Assembly: GCF_030064675.1 (NCBI RefSeq)
Contig: NZ_CP116413.1
Location: 9,081,501-9,145,500 of the forward strand
Direction of reading: 5' to 3'
Origin: Crossiella sp. CA-258035
GTDB lineage: Bacteria > Actinomycetota > Actinomycetes > Mycobacteriales > Pseudonocardiaceae
DNA: 64,000 bases
The notes under the pieces: generated by a model
The model's database searches: none
The model's input: only the letters and a program-made list of their open reading frames with translations
Told to the model about the DNA's origin: nothing
Program-made: the position numbers and the translations under genes
Shown here: one piece after another, positions 41,819 to 50,596 of the stretch
Layout: each line of letters opens with the position of its first letter
Numbering within the stretch: position 1 is the stretch's first letter

Positions 41819-42474
41819 GCGAGCTGAAGGTGACCGTGATGGTCGTCGACGACCATCCGATCTGGCGCGACAGCGTGGCCCGCGACCTGGCCGAACGCGG
41901 ATTCGAGGTACTGGCCACGGCAGGCGACGGGGACGCCGCGGTGCGCATCGCGCGGGCGGTGCGCCCCGACGTGGTGCTGATGGACCTCAACATGGGCGAG
42001 ACCTCCGGCGTGCAGGCGGCCGGGCTGATCACCGCGGAGCTGCGCGAGACCAGGGTGCTGGTGCTCTCCGCCAGCGGCGAGCACGACGACGTGCTGGAGG
42101 CGGTCAAGGCCGGGGCCTCCGGCTACCTGGTGAAGTCGGCCTCGGTGGAGGAGCTGGTCGACGCGGTGCGCCGGACCGCGGCCGGGGACGCGGTGTTCAC
42201 CCCGGGCCTGGCCGGGCTGGTGCTCGGCGAGTACCGGCGGATGGCCACCACGCCGGACGGCGGACCGGCCGCGCCGCAGCTGACCGACCGGGAGACCGAG
42301 GTGCTGCGGCTGGTGGCCAAGGGCCTGACCGCGCGGCAGATCGCCACCCGGCTGGTCATCTCGCACCGCACGGTGGAGAACCACGTGCAGTCCACCCTGC
42401 GCAAGTTGCAGCTGCACAACCGGGTCGAGCTGGCCCGCTACGCCATCGAGCACGGCCTGGACGTCGAGGAGTGA
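41815..42474 (+). CDS. NarL/LuxR-type response regulator
   Basis: 219 residues. The receiver domain has the acidic pair at Asp12/Asp13 ('VVDDHP'), phospho-acceptor Asp57 ('VLMDLN'), and Lys107 ('YLVKS'). A LuxR-type HTH follows ('LTDRETEVLRLVAKGLTARQIATRLVISHRTVENHVQSTLRKL', ~150-195). It is translationally coupled to the upstream kinase and presumably phosphorylated by it. Targets are unknown. Confidence 0.92.
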   Translation: MSELKVTVMVVDDHPIWRDSVARDLAERGFEVLATAGDGDAAVRIARAVRPDVVLMDLNMGETSGVQAAGLITAELRETRVLVLSASGEHDDVLEAVKAGASGYLVKSASVEELVDAVRRTAAGDAVFTPGLAGLVLGEYRRMATTPDGGPAAPQLTDRETEVLRLVAKGLTARQIATRLVISHRTVENHVQSTLRKLQLHNRVELARYAIEHGLDVEE

Positions 42475-42476
42475 GC

Positions 42477-43058
42477 GTGGACGGAGCGCTGGAACAACGG
42501 CGACTGCTGGTCTCCGACGCCGAGCGGATGCACGTGGTGCAGCTGCTCGAACGCGCCACCGGCCTGGGCCGGATCAGCCTGGCCGAGTTCACCCAGCGCT
42601 CCGAGGCGGCGCTGGTCGCGCGCACCAGGGGCGAGCTGAACGCGGTGCTGGTGGACGTGCCCGGCATGGTGCTCAACGAGTCGGTGGCCCGCGGCGAGCT
42701 GGTGCTCGGCCACAACGCGATGTCCTCGCTGGAGCGCCGCGGCCGGTGGACCGTGCCGGGCCGGGTGGTGCTGCGCGGCACCGCGGGCAACACCCTGCTC
42801 GACTTCACCGAGGCGGTGATCGCCGAGCCGGTGGTCACCATCGAGCTGCACAACGCGCTCGGCGCGACCTCGCTCATCCTGCCGCTGGGCGCCACGGTGA
42901 ACGTGGACTCGCTGGCCATGACCGCGGGCACGGTCACCGACAAGGTCGGCGGCGGCGACCTGCCCGGCGACCCGCACTTCATCCTCACCGGCGCGGTCCG
43001 CTTCGGCTCGGTGGAGATCAAGCACCCGCCGCGGAAGTCCCGGTTCTTCCGCCGCTAG
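42477..43058 (+). CDS. DUF1707 (SHOCT-like) domain protein
   Basis: 193 residues from the GTG at 42477 (GAGGA 6 nt upstream, inside the end of the response regulator gene). The N-terminal DUF1707 motif is 'LLVSDAERMHVVQLLERATGLGRISLAEFTQRSEAALVARTRGELNAVL'. The C-terminal half is a beta-rich domain ('GNTLLDFTEAVIAEPVVTIELHNALGATSLILPLGATVNV') similar to cell-wall-active-antibiotic-response proteins (LiaF-like). No membrane helix is present. Being third in this operon, it may be a regulator or output of the two-component system. Confidence 0.78.
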   Translation: MDGALEQRRLLVSDAERMHVVQLLERATGLGRISLAEFTQRSEAALVARTRGELNAVLVDVPGMVLNESVARGELVLGHNAMSSLERRGRWTVPGRVVLRGTAGNTLLDFTEAVIAEPVVTIELHNALGATSLILPLGATVNVDSLAMTAGTVTDKVGGGDLPGDPHFILTGAVRFGSVEIKHPPRKSRFFRR

Positions 43059-43064
43059 GGCGGT

Positions 43065-44705
43065 TCAGTGCAGGGCGGCGTGCGCCGCGGTCCTGGCGTG
43101 CGCCGGGTCCTTGGCGGCCAGCGCGGCGCGGGCGGCCAGCTGGCAGGCGTCCAGCCGGACCCCGGCCAGCCGGGCGCCGACCTGGGTCAGCGCGGCGTTG
43201 TTCATGGACAGGCTGGTCAGGCCCAGCCCGGTCAGCACGCAGGCCAGGTCGGGGTCGGCCGCGGCCTCGCCGCACACCCCGGCAGGCTTGCCGGTGGCCG
43301 TGGCCGCCTCGCCGACCAGCGCGATCAGCCGGAGCAGCGCGGGCTGCCAGGGGTCGTTGAGGGTGGCCAGCGCGCCGAGCATGCGGTCGGCGGCGAAGAC
43401 GTACTGGGCCAGGTCGTTGGTGCCGAGGCTGACGAAGTCCACCGCGTCCAGCACCTCCCGCGCGGCCAGCGCGGCGGCCGGGATCTCGATCATCACCCCG
43501 GCCCTGGTCACCCCGGCGGCCCTGGCCCGCTCGGCGAACCAGGCGGCCTCCTCGGCGGTGGCCACCATCGGCGCCATCACCGAGACCTCAGCCCCGCTGT
43601 CCTCGGTGGCCGCGACGATGGCTTCGAGCTGCCGGTCCAGCACGCCCGCGGCGTCCCTGGCGATGCGCAGGCCGCGCACGCCCAACGCGGGGTTGGGCTC
43701 CTCGACGGTGTTCAGGAAGGGCAGCGGCTTGTCCGCGCCCGCGTCCAGGGTGCGCACCACGACCGGCTTGCCGACGAAGGGGGCCAGCACCGCGGCGTAG
43801 GCGGCCCGCTGGGCGGCCACGGCCGGTTCCTCGGTGGCGGAGAGGAAGCAGAACTCGGTGCGGAACAGGCCGACGCCCTCGGCGCCGGTGGCCACCGCGG
43901 CCTTGGCGTCCTCCGCCGAGCCGACGTTGGCCAGCACCTTCACCCGGTGCCCGTCGGCCAGCTTGCCCACGCCGTTCCACTCCGCCTTGGGCGCGCGCTC
44001 GACCGCGCGCACCTCGACCACGCCCGAGGGCGCGGTGACCAGTCCGGTGCCGCCGTCCACGACCAGGCCCTCGGCCGCCAGCGCGAGCACGCCGCGGCAG
44101 GCGACCACCGCGGGGATGCCCAGCGCGCGGGCCAGGATCGCGGTGTGGCTGGTGGGCCCGCCCTCCTCGGTGACCAGGGCCAGCACCAGCTCGGGGTCCA
44201 GGCCCGCGGTGTCGGCGGGGGCCAGGTCGCGGGCGACCAGGACGCTGGGTCCGGTCAGCGGCGGCACGCCGGGCATGGGCACGTCCAGCAGGGTGGCCAC
44301 GATCCGGTCCCGCACGTCGTGCACGTCGCGGACCCGCTCGGCCAGGTAGCCACCCGCGGCGGCGAGCATGGTGGCGAAGCCGTTGGCCGCCTCGAACACC
44401 GCGCGCGGCGCGGGCAGGCTCCGGCCGTTGACCAGCTTCTCCGCCTCGGCCAGCAGCGCGGGGTCGGCGGCCATCGCGGCGGTGGTCTCCAGCACCACCC
44501 GGCCCTCGCCCTCGACCGCGGCGGCCCGCCGGTTCAGCTCAGCGGCCACCGCCTCGGCGGCCGGGCGGATGCGCGCGGCCTCGGCCGCGGTGTCACCCGG
44601 CGCCGGGGTCGCGGGCGGTTCCGGCAGCGGCTCGGCCACCCTGACCACCGGCCCAGCGGCCTGACCTGGGCTGACTCCGACACCGACAAGCTGAGTCGCG
44701 GACAT
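43065..44705 (-). CDS. ptsI: Phosphoenolpyruvate-protein phosphotransferase (PTS enzyme I)
   Basis: 546 residues. The phosphohistidine site is His ~187 in 'EEGGPTSHTAILARALGIPAVV'; the PEP-binding barrel shows 'GVGLFRTEFCFL', 'VVVRTLDAGADKPLPFL', 'PNPALGVRGLRIA', 'VMIEIPAAAL', 'DFVSLGTNDLAQYVFAADR' and 'GVCGEAAADP'. It transfers phosphate from PEP to HPr. No HPr or EII gene is in this window. The ATG is 7 nt after TATGGT (44718-44713) and appears leaderless. Confidence 0.95.
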   Translation of the reverse strand: MSATQLVGVGVSPGQAAGPVVRVAEPLPEPPATPAPGDTAAEAARIRPAAEAVAAELNRRAAAVEGEGRVVLETTAAMAADPALLAEAEKLVNGRSLPAPRAVFEAANGFATMLAAAGGYLAERVRDVHDVRDRIVATLLDVPMPGVPPLTGPSVLVARDLAPADTAGLDPELVLALVTEEGGPTSHTAILARALGIPAVVACRGVLALAAEGLVVDGGTGLVTAPSGVVEVRAVERAPKAEWNGVGKLADGHRVKVLANVGSAEDAKAAVATGAEGVGLFRTEFCFLSATEEPAVAAQRAAYAAVLAPFVGKPVVVRTLDAGADKPLPFLNTVEEPNPALGVRGLRIARDAAGVLDRQLEAIVAATEDSGAEVSVMAPMVATAEEAAWFAERARAAGVTRAGVMIEIPAAALAAREVLDAVDFVSLGTNDLAQYVFAADRMLGALATLNDPWQPALLRLIALVGEAATATGKPAGVCGEAAADPDLACVLTGLGLTSLSMNNAALTQVGARLAGVRLDACQLAARAALAAKDPAHARTAAHAALH

Positions 44706-44944
44706 GGTCTAGACCATACCCAAGAACCGGCACACCGCGCCCCGCGCGACAGGCGCCAGTTGACCGTGACCCGGATCACGTAGCAGCACGGCCCGCCCTC
44801 CTCGACTCGAATGGCGCTCCTGGATTTCCTACCGACTGTAGCCGGGCCCCGCGGCGGAACAACCCCAATGCGGGACCCCCCATCACACTCGCCTGCCAAT
44901 AACCTGCCCCGGTCAATTCCGGCAACCGTTCCTGGGAGCAGCAC

Positions 44945-45598
44945 GTGAGACGACCGACCGGCCTGGCCACGGCCGCCACCCTGGCGGTGACCTGCACGGC
45001 TGCCCTCGGCGCCGGATCAGCCGCAGCGGCCGGAATTGACCCCGACGAGGCCGCGCCGGGCATTCCCGCGAACCAGTCCGACCCATTGCCGGAATTCCCC
45101 GACCCGGCCCGCCGGGCGCCGAACCACCTCGGCGACTACGTGTGGCTCGATCGCAATCGCCCGCCCCGGACGGGCCAGCCGTCAGCGGTGAACCGGCTGG
45201 GCGACTACGTGTGGATCGACTCCAACCACAACGGGCAGCAGGACGCGCCGGAGCCGGGTGCGCCGGAGGTCACGGTCACCGTGCTCACCGCGGCAGGCGC
45301 CGAGGTGACCAGCACCACCACCGACGCCTACGGCACCTACCAGGCCGGCGAGCTACCGGACGGGGACTACCAGGTGTGCGTGGCGCTGAAGAACCTGCCG
45401 CCGGTGGTGGCCGAGCACATGCCGGGACCGCCGCACGCGGGCCAGGACACCGCGGACTCCGACGCCGATCCGGCCACCGGCTGCACCGAGCCGGTGCGAC
45501 TCGGGCCCGAGCACCGGGAGGACCGCACGCTGGACATCGGCCTCGGCCGGGACTACGTGTGGGTGGACAAGCCGAAGGGCCGCCACCTCCCCAGATGA
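44945..45598 (+). CDS. Secreted protein with SdrD B-like repeat
   Basis: 217 residues from the GTG at 44945, with GGGAG upstream. A signal peptide (RRPTGLATAATLAVTCTAALGAGSAAAA) precedes a linker and a SdrD-B/Cna-B-like domain: 'LGDYVWIDSNHNGQQDAPEPGAPEVTVTVLTAAG', 'DAYGTYQAGELPDGDYQVCV'. The motif 'GDYVW(L/I)D' occurs twice and a shortened 'RDYVWVDKPKG' ends the protein, as if adjacent domains had been lost. Such domains bind calcium and stiffen surface stalks. No wall-anchor motif is present. Confidence 0.75.
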   Translation: MRRPTGLATAATLAVTCTAALGAGSAAAAGIDPDEAAPGIPANQSDPLPEFPDPARRAPNHLGDYVWLDRNRPPRTGQPSAVNRLGDYVWIDSNHNGQQDAPEPGAPEVTVTVLTAAGAEVTSTTTDAYGTYQAGELPDGDYQVCVALKNLPPVVAEHMPGPPHAGQDTADSDADPATGCTEPVRLGPEHREDRTLDIGLGRDYVWVDKPKGRHLPR

Positions 45599-45606
45599 CG
45601 GCCCTT
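45575..45606 (+). terminator. Hairpin at the end of the SdrD-like gene
   Basis: AAGGGCCG (45575-45582) pairs with CGGCCCTT (45599-45606) around the stop codon, 8 bp with a 16-nt loop. No T run follows (CCCCTGTGT), so this is a weak terminator candidate. Confidence 0.45.
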
Positions 45607-45971
45607 CCCCTGTGTCAGTCGTCCCCCGCCTGACACAACGTTCTCTTCCGTCCACCCCCTCGTCACTGCCCGCGACGGCGGAGCAGGCACCTTGTGCACG
45701 GAAAAGACCTTGGTGCCGCCTCCCGGGGAGGGGCACCTCCGGCTCCCACGACACACACTCTGCCCGCAAGGGACGGTCCGAGACATCCGTGCGAATACCT
45801 ACATCTCGCACGGGTTAACCCTTCGTGATCTGTTGGCTACTGTAACGATACAGAACTTTTGGCGGCTTGTGTAATCGAATAACCTTGGTCTGTAATCGAA
45901 TACACAACGGAACGTAGTAAGTCAGATACACGACGGGGGACTTCCCCACCCACGTCTGGAGGATCGGGTCG
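45607..45971 (+). promoter_or_regulatory. Upstream region of the ribose operon with LacI-type operators and hairpins
   Basis: This 365-bp gap has no gene I can support. TGTAATCGAATA occurs twice (45870-45881 and 45891-45902), 21 bp apart. The second copy extends to TGTAATCGAATACA, a near-palindrome with central CG, as in LacI-family operators. CTGTA-ACGA-TACAG (45840-45853) is a perfect 5-bp-arm dyad of similar sequence. Upstream lie hairpins 45712-45737 and 45787-45794/45806-45813 and the palindrome GGGTTAACCC (45812-45821). These are likely RbsR binding sites; promoter hexamers are not clear. Confidence 0.6.
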
Positions 45972-46976
45972 TTGGCGACCATGAAGGACGTTGCGCTGCG
46001 TGCGGGCGTCTCCACCGCCACGGTGTCCCGGGTACTCAACGGCCATGCCGCACCCACCGACGCCACTCGCGAACGCGTGCTCACCGCGGTCGCGGAACTG
46101 GGTTACCGGCCCAACGTGCTGGCCCGGTCCCTGCGCATGCACAGCACCCAGACCCTGGGCCTGGTGATCAGCGACCTGCTGAACCCGTTCTTCGGCGAGA
46201 TCGCCAGGGCGGTCGAGGACGAGGCGCGCAGGCACGGCTACTGCGTGGTCTTCGGCAACGCCGACGAGAGCGACGAGCAGCAGCGGCGCTACGTGCGCAC
46301 CCTGCTCGACCGCAGGGTCGACGGCCTGCTGGTGTGCCCGGCCAGTGACGACCCGGAATGGCTGGCCGAGGTGACCGACAGCGGCGTGCCGCTGGTGCTG
46401 CTGGACCGCGCGGTGCCGGCCAGCGACGCCCCGGTGATCATGGCCGACGGCACCGCCGCCCTGCGCGAGCTGGCCAAACACCTGCTGAGCCTGGGTCACC
46501 AGCGGATCGGCGTGATCGCCGGGCCGGAGAACACCAGCACCGGCCGGGAGCGGCTGGCCGCGTTCACCTCGGCGCTGGCCGAGCTGGGCCTGGCCGCGCA
46601 GGCCACCCAGATCGCGCACGGCGACTTCCGCCGGGCCAGCGGCGCCCGCGCCGCCGGTGAGCTGCTCGACCTCGCCGAGCCGCCCAGCGTGCTGGTGGCG
46701 ATGGACAACCTGATGGGCCTCGGCGCGCTGGAAGAGCTGCGCAGGCGGCGGCTGCGGCTGCCCGATGACGTCGGCCTGGCCGTCTACGACGACCTGGCCT
46801 GGTTCCCGCTGTTCGATCCACCGATCACCGTGGTCGCCCAGCCCACCGAGGAGATGGGCAGCGCCGCCGTGCGCGAGCTGCTCGGGCTCATCTCGGGCGA
46901 CCGCGCGCAGGACGTGAGTCTGTCGGCCAAGTTGATCGCCCGCGGCTCGTGTGGCGAACCCGGAGGAATTGCATGA
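45972..46976 (+). CDS. rbsR: LacI-family regulator of the ribose operon
   Basis: 334 residues from the TTG at 45972, preferred because GGAGG lies 9 nt upstream; the ATG at 45981 would be 18 nt away. The LacI HTH is 'ATMKDVALRAGVSTATVSRVLNGHAAPTDATRERVLTAVAELGYRPN'. The ligand domain is a type I periplasmic-binding fold ('TLGLVISDLLNPFFGEIARAVEDEA', 'VDGLLVCPASD'). First gene of rbsRACBBKD, overlapping rbsA by ATGA, so it regulates its own operon. The ligand is inferred from the operon to be ribose or ribose phosphate. Confidence 0.88.
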   Translation: MATMKDVALRAGVSTATVSRVLNGHAAPTDATRERVLTAVAELGYRPNVLARSLRMHSTQTLGLVISDLLNPFFGEIARAVEDEARRHGYCVVFGNADESDEQQRRYVRTLLDRRVDGLLVCPASDDPEWLAEVTDSGVPLVLLDRAVPASDAPVIMADGTAALRELAKHLLSLGHQRIGVIAGPENTSTGRERLAAFTSALAELGLAAQATQIAHGDFRRASGARAAGELLDLAEPPSVLVAMDNLMGLGALEELRRRRLRLPDDVGLAVYDDLAWFPLFDPPITVVAQPTEEMGSAAVRELLGLISGDRAQDVSLSAKLIARGSCGEPGGIA

Positions 46977-48592
46977 GCGTCCTGCTCCGCGTCGAAGGTG
47001 TCACCAAGCGGTTCACCGGCGCGCTCGCGCTGGCCGATGTGGATCTCGAGGTGCGCGCGGGCGAGGTGCACGTCCTGCTCGGGGAGAACGGGGCTGGCAA
47101 GAGCACGCTGGTCAAGGTGCTCGCCGGGGTGCACAAGCCGGATGCCGGGAAGGTGTTCCTGGCCGGTGAGCAGGTCAAGGTCGCCTCGCCGCAGCACGCC
47201 CGCTCGCTCGGCCTTGCCGTGATCTACCAGGAGCTGACCCTAGTCAGCCAGCTCTCCGTGGCGGAGAACCTGTTCCTGGGGCGCCAGCCGCGCCGCTTCG
47301 GCGTGATCGACCACCGCCGGATGCGCAGGGACGCGGCGCCGCTGCTGGAACGGGTCGGGCTCCGGGTCGACCCGGCCACCCCGGTGCACCGCCTGGGCAT
47401 CGCCCAGCAGCAGATGGTGGAGATCGCCCGCGCGCTGGACCAGAACGCCCGGATCCTGGTGCTGGACGAGCCGACCGCGGTGCTCACCGAGAGCGAGACC
47501 GACCGGCTGCTGGAGATCATGGACCAGCTGCGGCGGCAGGGCGTGGGCCTGGTGTTCATCACCCACCACCTGGAGGAGATCCGCCGGATCGCGGACCGGA
47601 TCACCGTGCTGCGCGACGGGCGCAGCGTGGGCGTGCTGCCCGCCGGGTCCACCGAGGACGAGATGGTCCAGCTGATGGTCGGGCGGACCATCGAGGAGCA
47701 GTACCCCCGCCGGGCCGAAGAGGGCGGCACGGTCGCGCTGAAGGTGGAGAAGCTGACCCGCAAGGGCGCGTTCACCGACGTCTCCTTCGAGGTCAAGGCC
47801 GGTGAGGTGCTCGGCATCGCCGGGCTGGTCGGCTCCGGCCGCACCGAGGTGGCCCGCGCGATCTTCGGCGTGGACGGCTACGACTCGGGCCGGGTCGAGG
47901 TCGCCGGACGGCAACTGCCCGGCGGCAACGTCAAGGCGACCATGCGGGCCGGGCTGGGCCTGGTGCCGGAGGACCGCAAGGGCCAGGGCCTGGTGCTGAC
48001 CTCCAGCGTCGGGGAGAACCTGGGCCTGGTCACCCTGCGCGGCGCCAGCCACCTGGGCCTGATCGACCGGCGCGGCCAGCAGCGCAAGGCGGATGAGATC
48101 GCCGGCAAGCTGCGGGTGCGCTGCTCGGGGCTGGGCCAGACGGTCAAGGAGCTCTCCGGCGGCAACCAGCAGAAGATCGCCATCGGCAAGTGGCTGCTGG
48201 CCGACCCGCAGGTGCTGGTGCTCGACGAGCCCACCAGAGGGGTCGACGTGGGCGCCAAGGTCGAGATCTACGAGCTGATCAACCAGATGACCGCCAACGG
48301 CCGCGCGGTGGTGCTGATCTCCAGCGACCTGCCCGAGGTGCTCGGCATGAGCGACCGGGTGCTGGTGATGGCGGGCGGCCGGGTGGCGGGCGAGCTCAGC
48401 GCGGCCGAGGCCACCCAGGACTCGGTGATGGCGCTGGCCGTCTCCGACCCGGCGGCGCGCCGGCGGGTGCCCGCCTTCAGCGCGGCCTGGAACGAGGCCG
48501 AGCAGGCCGAGCAGCTCGACGCGCAGCAGCGGCAGGATCAGGACGAACCCGGCGGGATCACCGTCGACAGCACTCGGGAGCAGCGGGCATGA
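46973..48592 (+). CDS. rbsA: Ribose ABC transporter ATP-binding protein
   Basis: 539 residues with two fused ABC domains, as in RbsA/XylG. The first has Walker A 'GENGAGKST', signature 'LGIAQQQMVEIARAL' and Walker B 'ILVLDEPT'. The second has the usual degenerate Walker A 'GLVGSGRTE' with intact 'LSGGNQQK' and 'VLVLDEPTRGVDVGAK'. Drives pentose import with RbsC. Coupled to rbsR and rbsC by ATGA overlaps. The tail is Gln/Ala/Glu-rich. Confidence 0.93.
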   Translation: MSVLLRVEGVTKRFTGALALADVDLEVRAGEVHVLLGENGAGKSTLVKVLAGVHKPDAGKVFLAGEQVKVASPQHARSLGLAVIYQELTLVSQLSVAENLFLGRQPRRFGVIDHRRMRRDAAPLLERVGLRVDPATPVHRLGIAQQQMVEIARALDQNARILVLDEPTAVLTESETDRLLEIMDQLRRQGVGLVFITHHLEEIRRIADRITVLRDGRSVGVLPAGSTEDEMVQLMVGRTIEEQYPRRAEEGGTVALKVEKLTRKGAFTDVSFEVKAGEVLGIAGLVGSGRTEVARAIFGVDGYDSGRVEVAGRQLPGGNVKATMRAGLGLVPEDRKGQGLVLTSSVGENLGLVTLRGASHLGLIDRRGQQRKADEIAGKLRVRCSGLGQTVKELSGGNQQKIAIGKWLLADPQVLVLDEPTRGVDVGAKVEIYELINQMTANGRAVVLISSDLPEVLGMSDRVLVMAGGRVAGELSAAEATQDSVMALAVSDPAARRRVPAFSAAWNEAEQAEQLDAQQRQDQDEPGGITVDSTREQRA

Positions 48593-49560
48593 CCACCACC
48601 GGAACCACCCAGCAGCGGCGAAAGGCGCCCGATGTCGGGCGGCTGCTGTCGGAGAACGGGGCCCTCGGTGGCCTGCTGCTGCTCGTGGTCGCGCTGAGCC
48701 TGCTCACCCCGACCTTCCTGACCACGCAGAACCTGCTCAACGTCGGCGTGCAGGCCGCAGTGGTCGCGGTGCTCGCCTTCGGCCAGACCTTCGTGATCGT
48801 CTCCTCCGGGGTCGACCTGTCGGTGGGCAGCGTGGCCGCCCTCTCCGGCATCGTGGCCGCCTACACCGCGGCCGAGACCGGCCTGCCCGGCTGGCTGGCG
48901 CTGATCGCCGGTCTCGGCGTCGGCGCGCTGGCCGGCCTGGTCAACGGCGTGCTGGTCAGCTACGGCAGGCTGCCCGCCTTCATCGCCACCCTGGCCATGC
49001 TCAGCGTGGCCCGCGGCCTGACCCTGGTGGTCTCCCAGGGCGCGCCGAAGGCCACCCCGGACGAGGTCACCTTCCTCGGCTCCACCATCGGCGACTTCCT
49101 CCCGGTGCCGCTGCTGGTGATGTTGGGTGTGCTGGCTCTCACAAGCTTCATCCTCAACCGGACCTACCCGGGCCGCACGATGTACGCCATCGGCGGCAAC
49201 GAGGAGGCGGCGATGCTCTCCGGCATCGACGTGCGCAAGAACAAGTTGATCATCTATGCGCTGTCCGGGCTGTTCGCGGGTATCGCGGGCATCCTGCTGG
49301 CCGGGCGGCTGGGCTCGGCCGGTCCGCAGGCGGCAGTGGGTTACGAGCTGGACGCGATCGCCGCCGTGGTGATCGGCGGGGCGTCCCTTTCCGGCGGTGT
49401 GGGCAAGGCCAGCGGTGCTTTCGTCGGGGCGTTGGTCCTCGCGGTATTGCGCAACGGACTCAATCTGGTCCAGGTTTCTCCTTTCTGGCAACAGGTCGTG
49501 ATCGGCGTGGTGATCGCCGTGGCCGTCCTGGTTGACACGCTTCGCCGCCGCAGTCGCTGA
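48589..49560 (+). CDS. rbsC: Ribose ABC transporter permease
   Basis: 323 residues, eight to ten transmembrane helices of the BPD_transp_2 family: 'SENGALGGLLLLVVALSLLTPTFLTTQNLLNV', 'VIVSSGVDLSVGSVAALSGI', 'LPAFIATLAMLSVARGLTLV', 'IGGNEEAAMLSGIDVRKNK', 'DAIAAVVIGGASLSGGVG'. It forms the membrane pore as a homodimer with RbsA. ATGA overlap with rbsA. Confidence 0.93.
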   Translation: MTTTGTTQQRRKAPDVGRLLSENGALGGLLLLVVALSLLTPTFLTTQNLLNVGVQAAVVAVLAFGQTFVIVSSGVDLSVGSVAALSGIVAAYTAAETGLPGWLALIAGLGVGALAGLVNGVLVSYGRLPAFIATLAMLSVARGLTLVVSQGAPKATPDEVTFLGSTIGDFLPVPLLVMLGVLALTSFILNRTYPGRTMYAIGGNEEAAMLSGIDVRKNKLIIYALSGLFAGIAGILLAGRLGSAGPQAAVGYELDAIAAVVIGGASLSGGVGKASGAFVGALVLAVLRNGLNLVQVSPFWQQVVIGVVIAVAVLVDTLRRRSR

Positions 49561-49593
49561 CCGTCAGGGACCAGCAGAAAGGGACTCTCCGCA

Positions 49594-50541
49594 ATGAGGC
49601 ACTCCAGGCGGGCCTTGCTCGCCGCCGCGACCGCCGCCGCACTCGTGTTCGTCGCCGCCTGTGACCCGAGCAGTGACGCCAACACCCCCGCGTCCGGCGG
49701 GGACATCACGATCGGCTTCGCGTCCTCGACCCTGACCAACCCCTTCTTCATCCAGCTCAGGGAGGGTGTCCAGCAGGCGGAGAAGGAGTTCGGCGTCAAG
49801 ATCGTCTACATGGACGCCAACAACGACGCGGCCACCCAGCTGGAGCAGGTGCAGAGCCTGGTCACGCAGAAGGTGAAGGCGATCCTGCTCAACCCGGTGG
49901 ACACCCAGCAGTCCGGCGAGTCGGCGAAGGCGGCGGAGAACGCGCGCATCCCGCTGGTCGCGGTGGACCGCGCGGTCACCGGCGGCCGGGTGATCTCCGA
50001 GGTGTCCTCCGACAACGTGCAGGGCGGGGTGGACGCGGCCGCGGCGCTGGCCAAGGCCACCGGCCCGGGCGAGGTGCTGCACCTGCAGGGCCTGCTCGGC
50101 ACCTCGGCCAGCCGGGACCGCGGCGAGGGCTTCCAGCAGGGCCTGGCGCTGCGTTCCAGCGTGCGCATCGCGCTGTCCAAGTCCGCCGAGTTCGACCGGG
50201 CCAAGGGCATGTCGGTCACCACGGACATGCTCACCGCCAAGCCCGGGGTGAAGGGCCTGTTCGCGGAGAACGACGACATGGCGCTGGGCGCCGTGCAGGC
50301 CCTCGGTGACAAGGCGGGCAAGACCTTCCAGATCGTCGGCTTCGACGGCACGCCCGAGGCGCTGGCCGCGGTGGAGAGCGGCAAGCTCGCCGCCACTGTG
50401 GCCCAGCAGCCCAAGGAACTGGGCCGTCAGGCGGTTGAGCAGGCCATCCGCTACCTCAAGGGTCAGACCGTCCGCAACCTCGTGGAGATCCCCACCCGCG
50501 TGGTCACCAAGGCCAACGTGCGCGAGTTCCTGACGAACTGA
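49594..50541 (+). CDS. rbsB: Ribose-type substrate-binding lipoprotein, first copy
   Basis: 315 residues. Lipoprotein signal ending 'VFVAAC'. Type I periplasmic-binding fold: 'IGFASSTLTNPFFIQLREGVQQAEKEFGVKIVYMDANNDAATQLEQVQ', 'LLNPVDTQQSGES', 'DNVQGG', 'QGLLGTSASRDRGEGF', 'AENDDMALGAVQALG', 'IVGFDGTPEALAAV'. Located 33 bp after rbsC. It is closely related to the next gene, the pair having arisen by duplication. Confidence 0.9.
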   Translation: MRHSRRALLAAATAAALVFVAACDPSSDANTPASGGDITIGFASSTLTNPFFIQLREGVQQAEKEFGVKIVYMDANNDAATQLEQVQSLVTQKVKAILLNPVDTQQSGESAKAAENARIPLVAVDRAVTGGRVISEVSSDNVQGGVDAAAALAKATGPGEVLHLQGLLGTSASRDRGEGFQQGLALRSSVRIALSKSAEFDRAKGMSVTTDMLTAKPGVKGLFAENDDMALGAVQALGDKAGKTFQIVGFDGTPEALAAVESGKLAATVAQQPKELGRQAVEQAIRYLKGQTVRNLVEIPTRVVTKANVREFLTN

Positions 50542-50596
50542 GCGGATGCAGAGTTCCACCGGCCCCCACCCGGTAGGCAAGGAAAGGTAACCCCGA

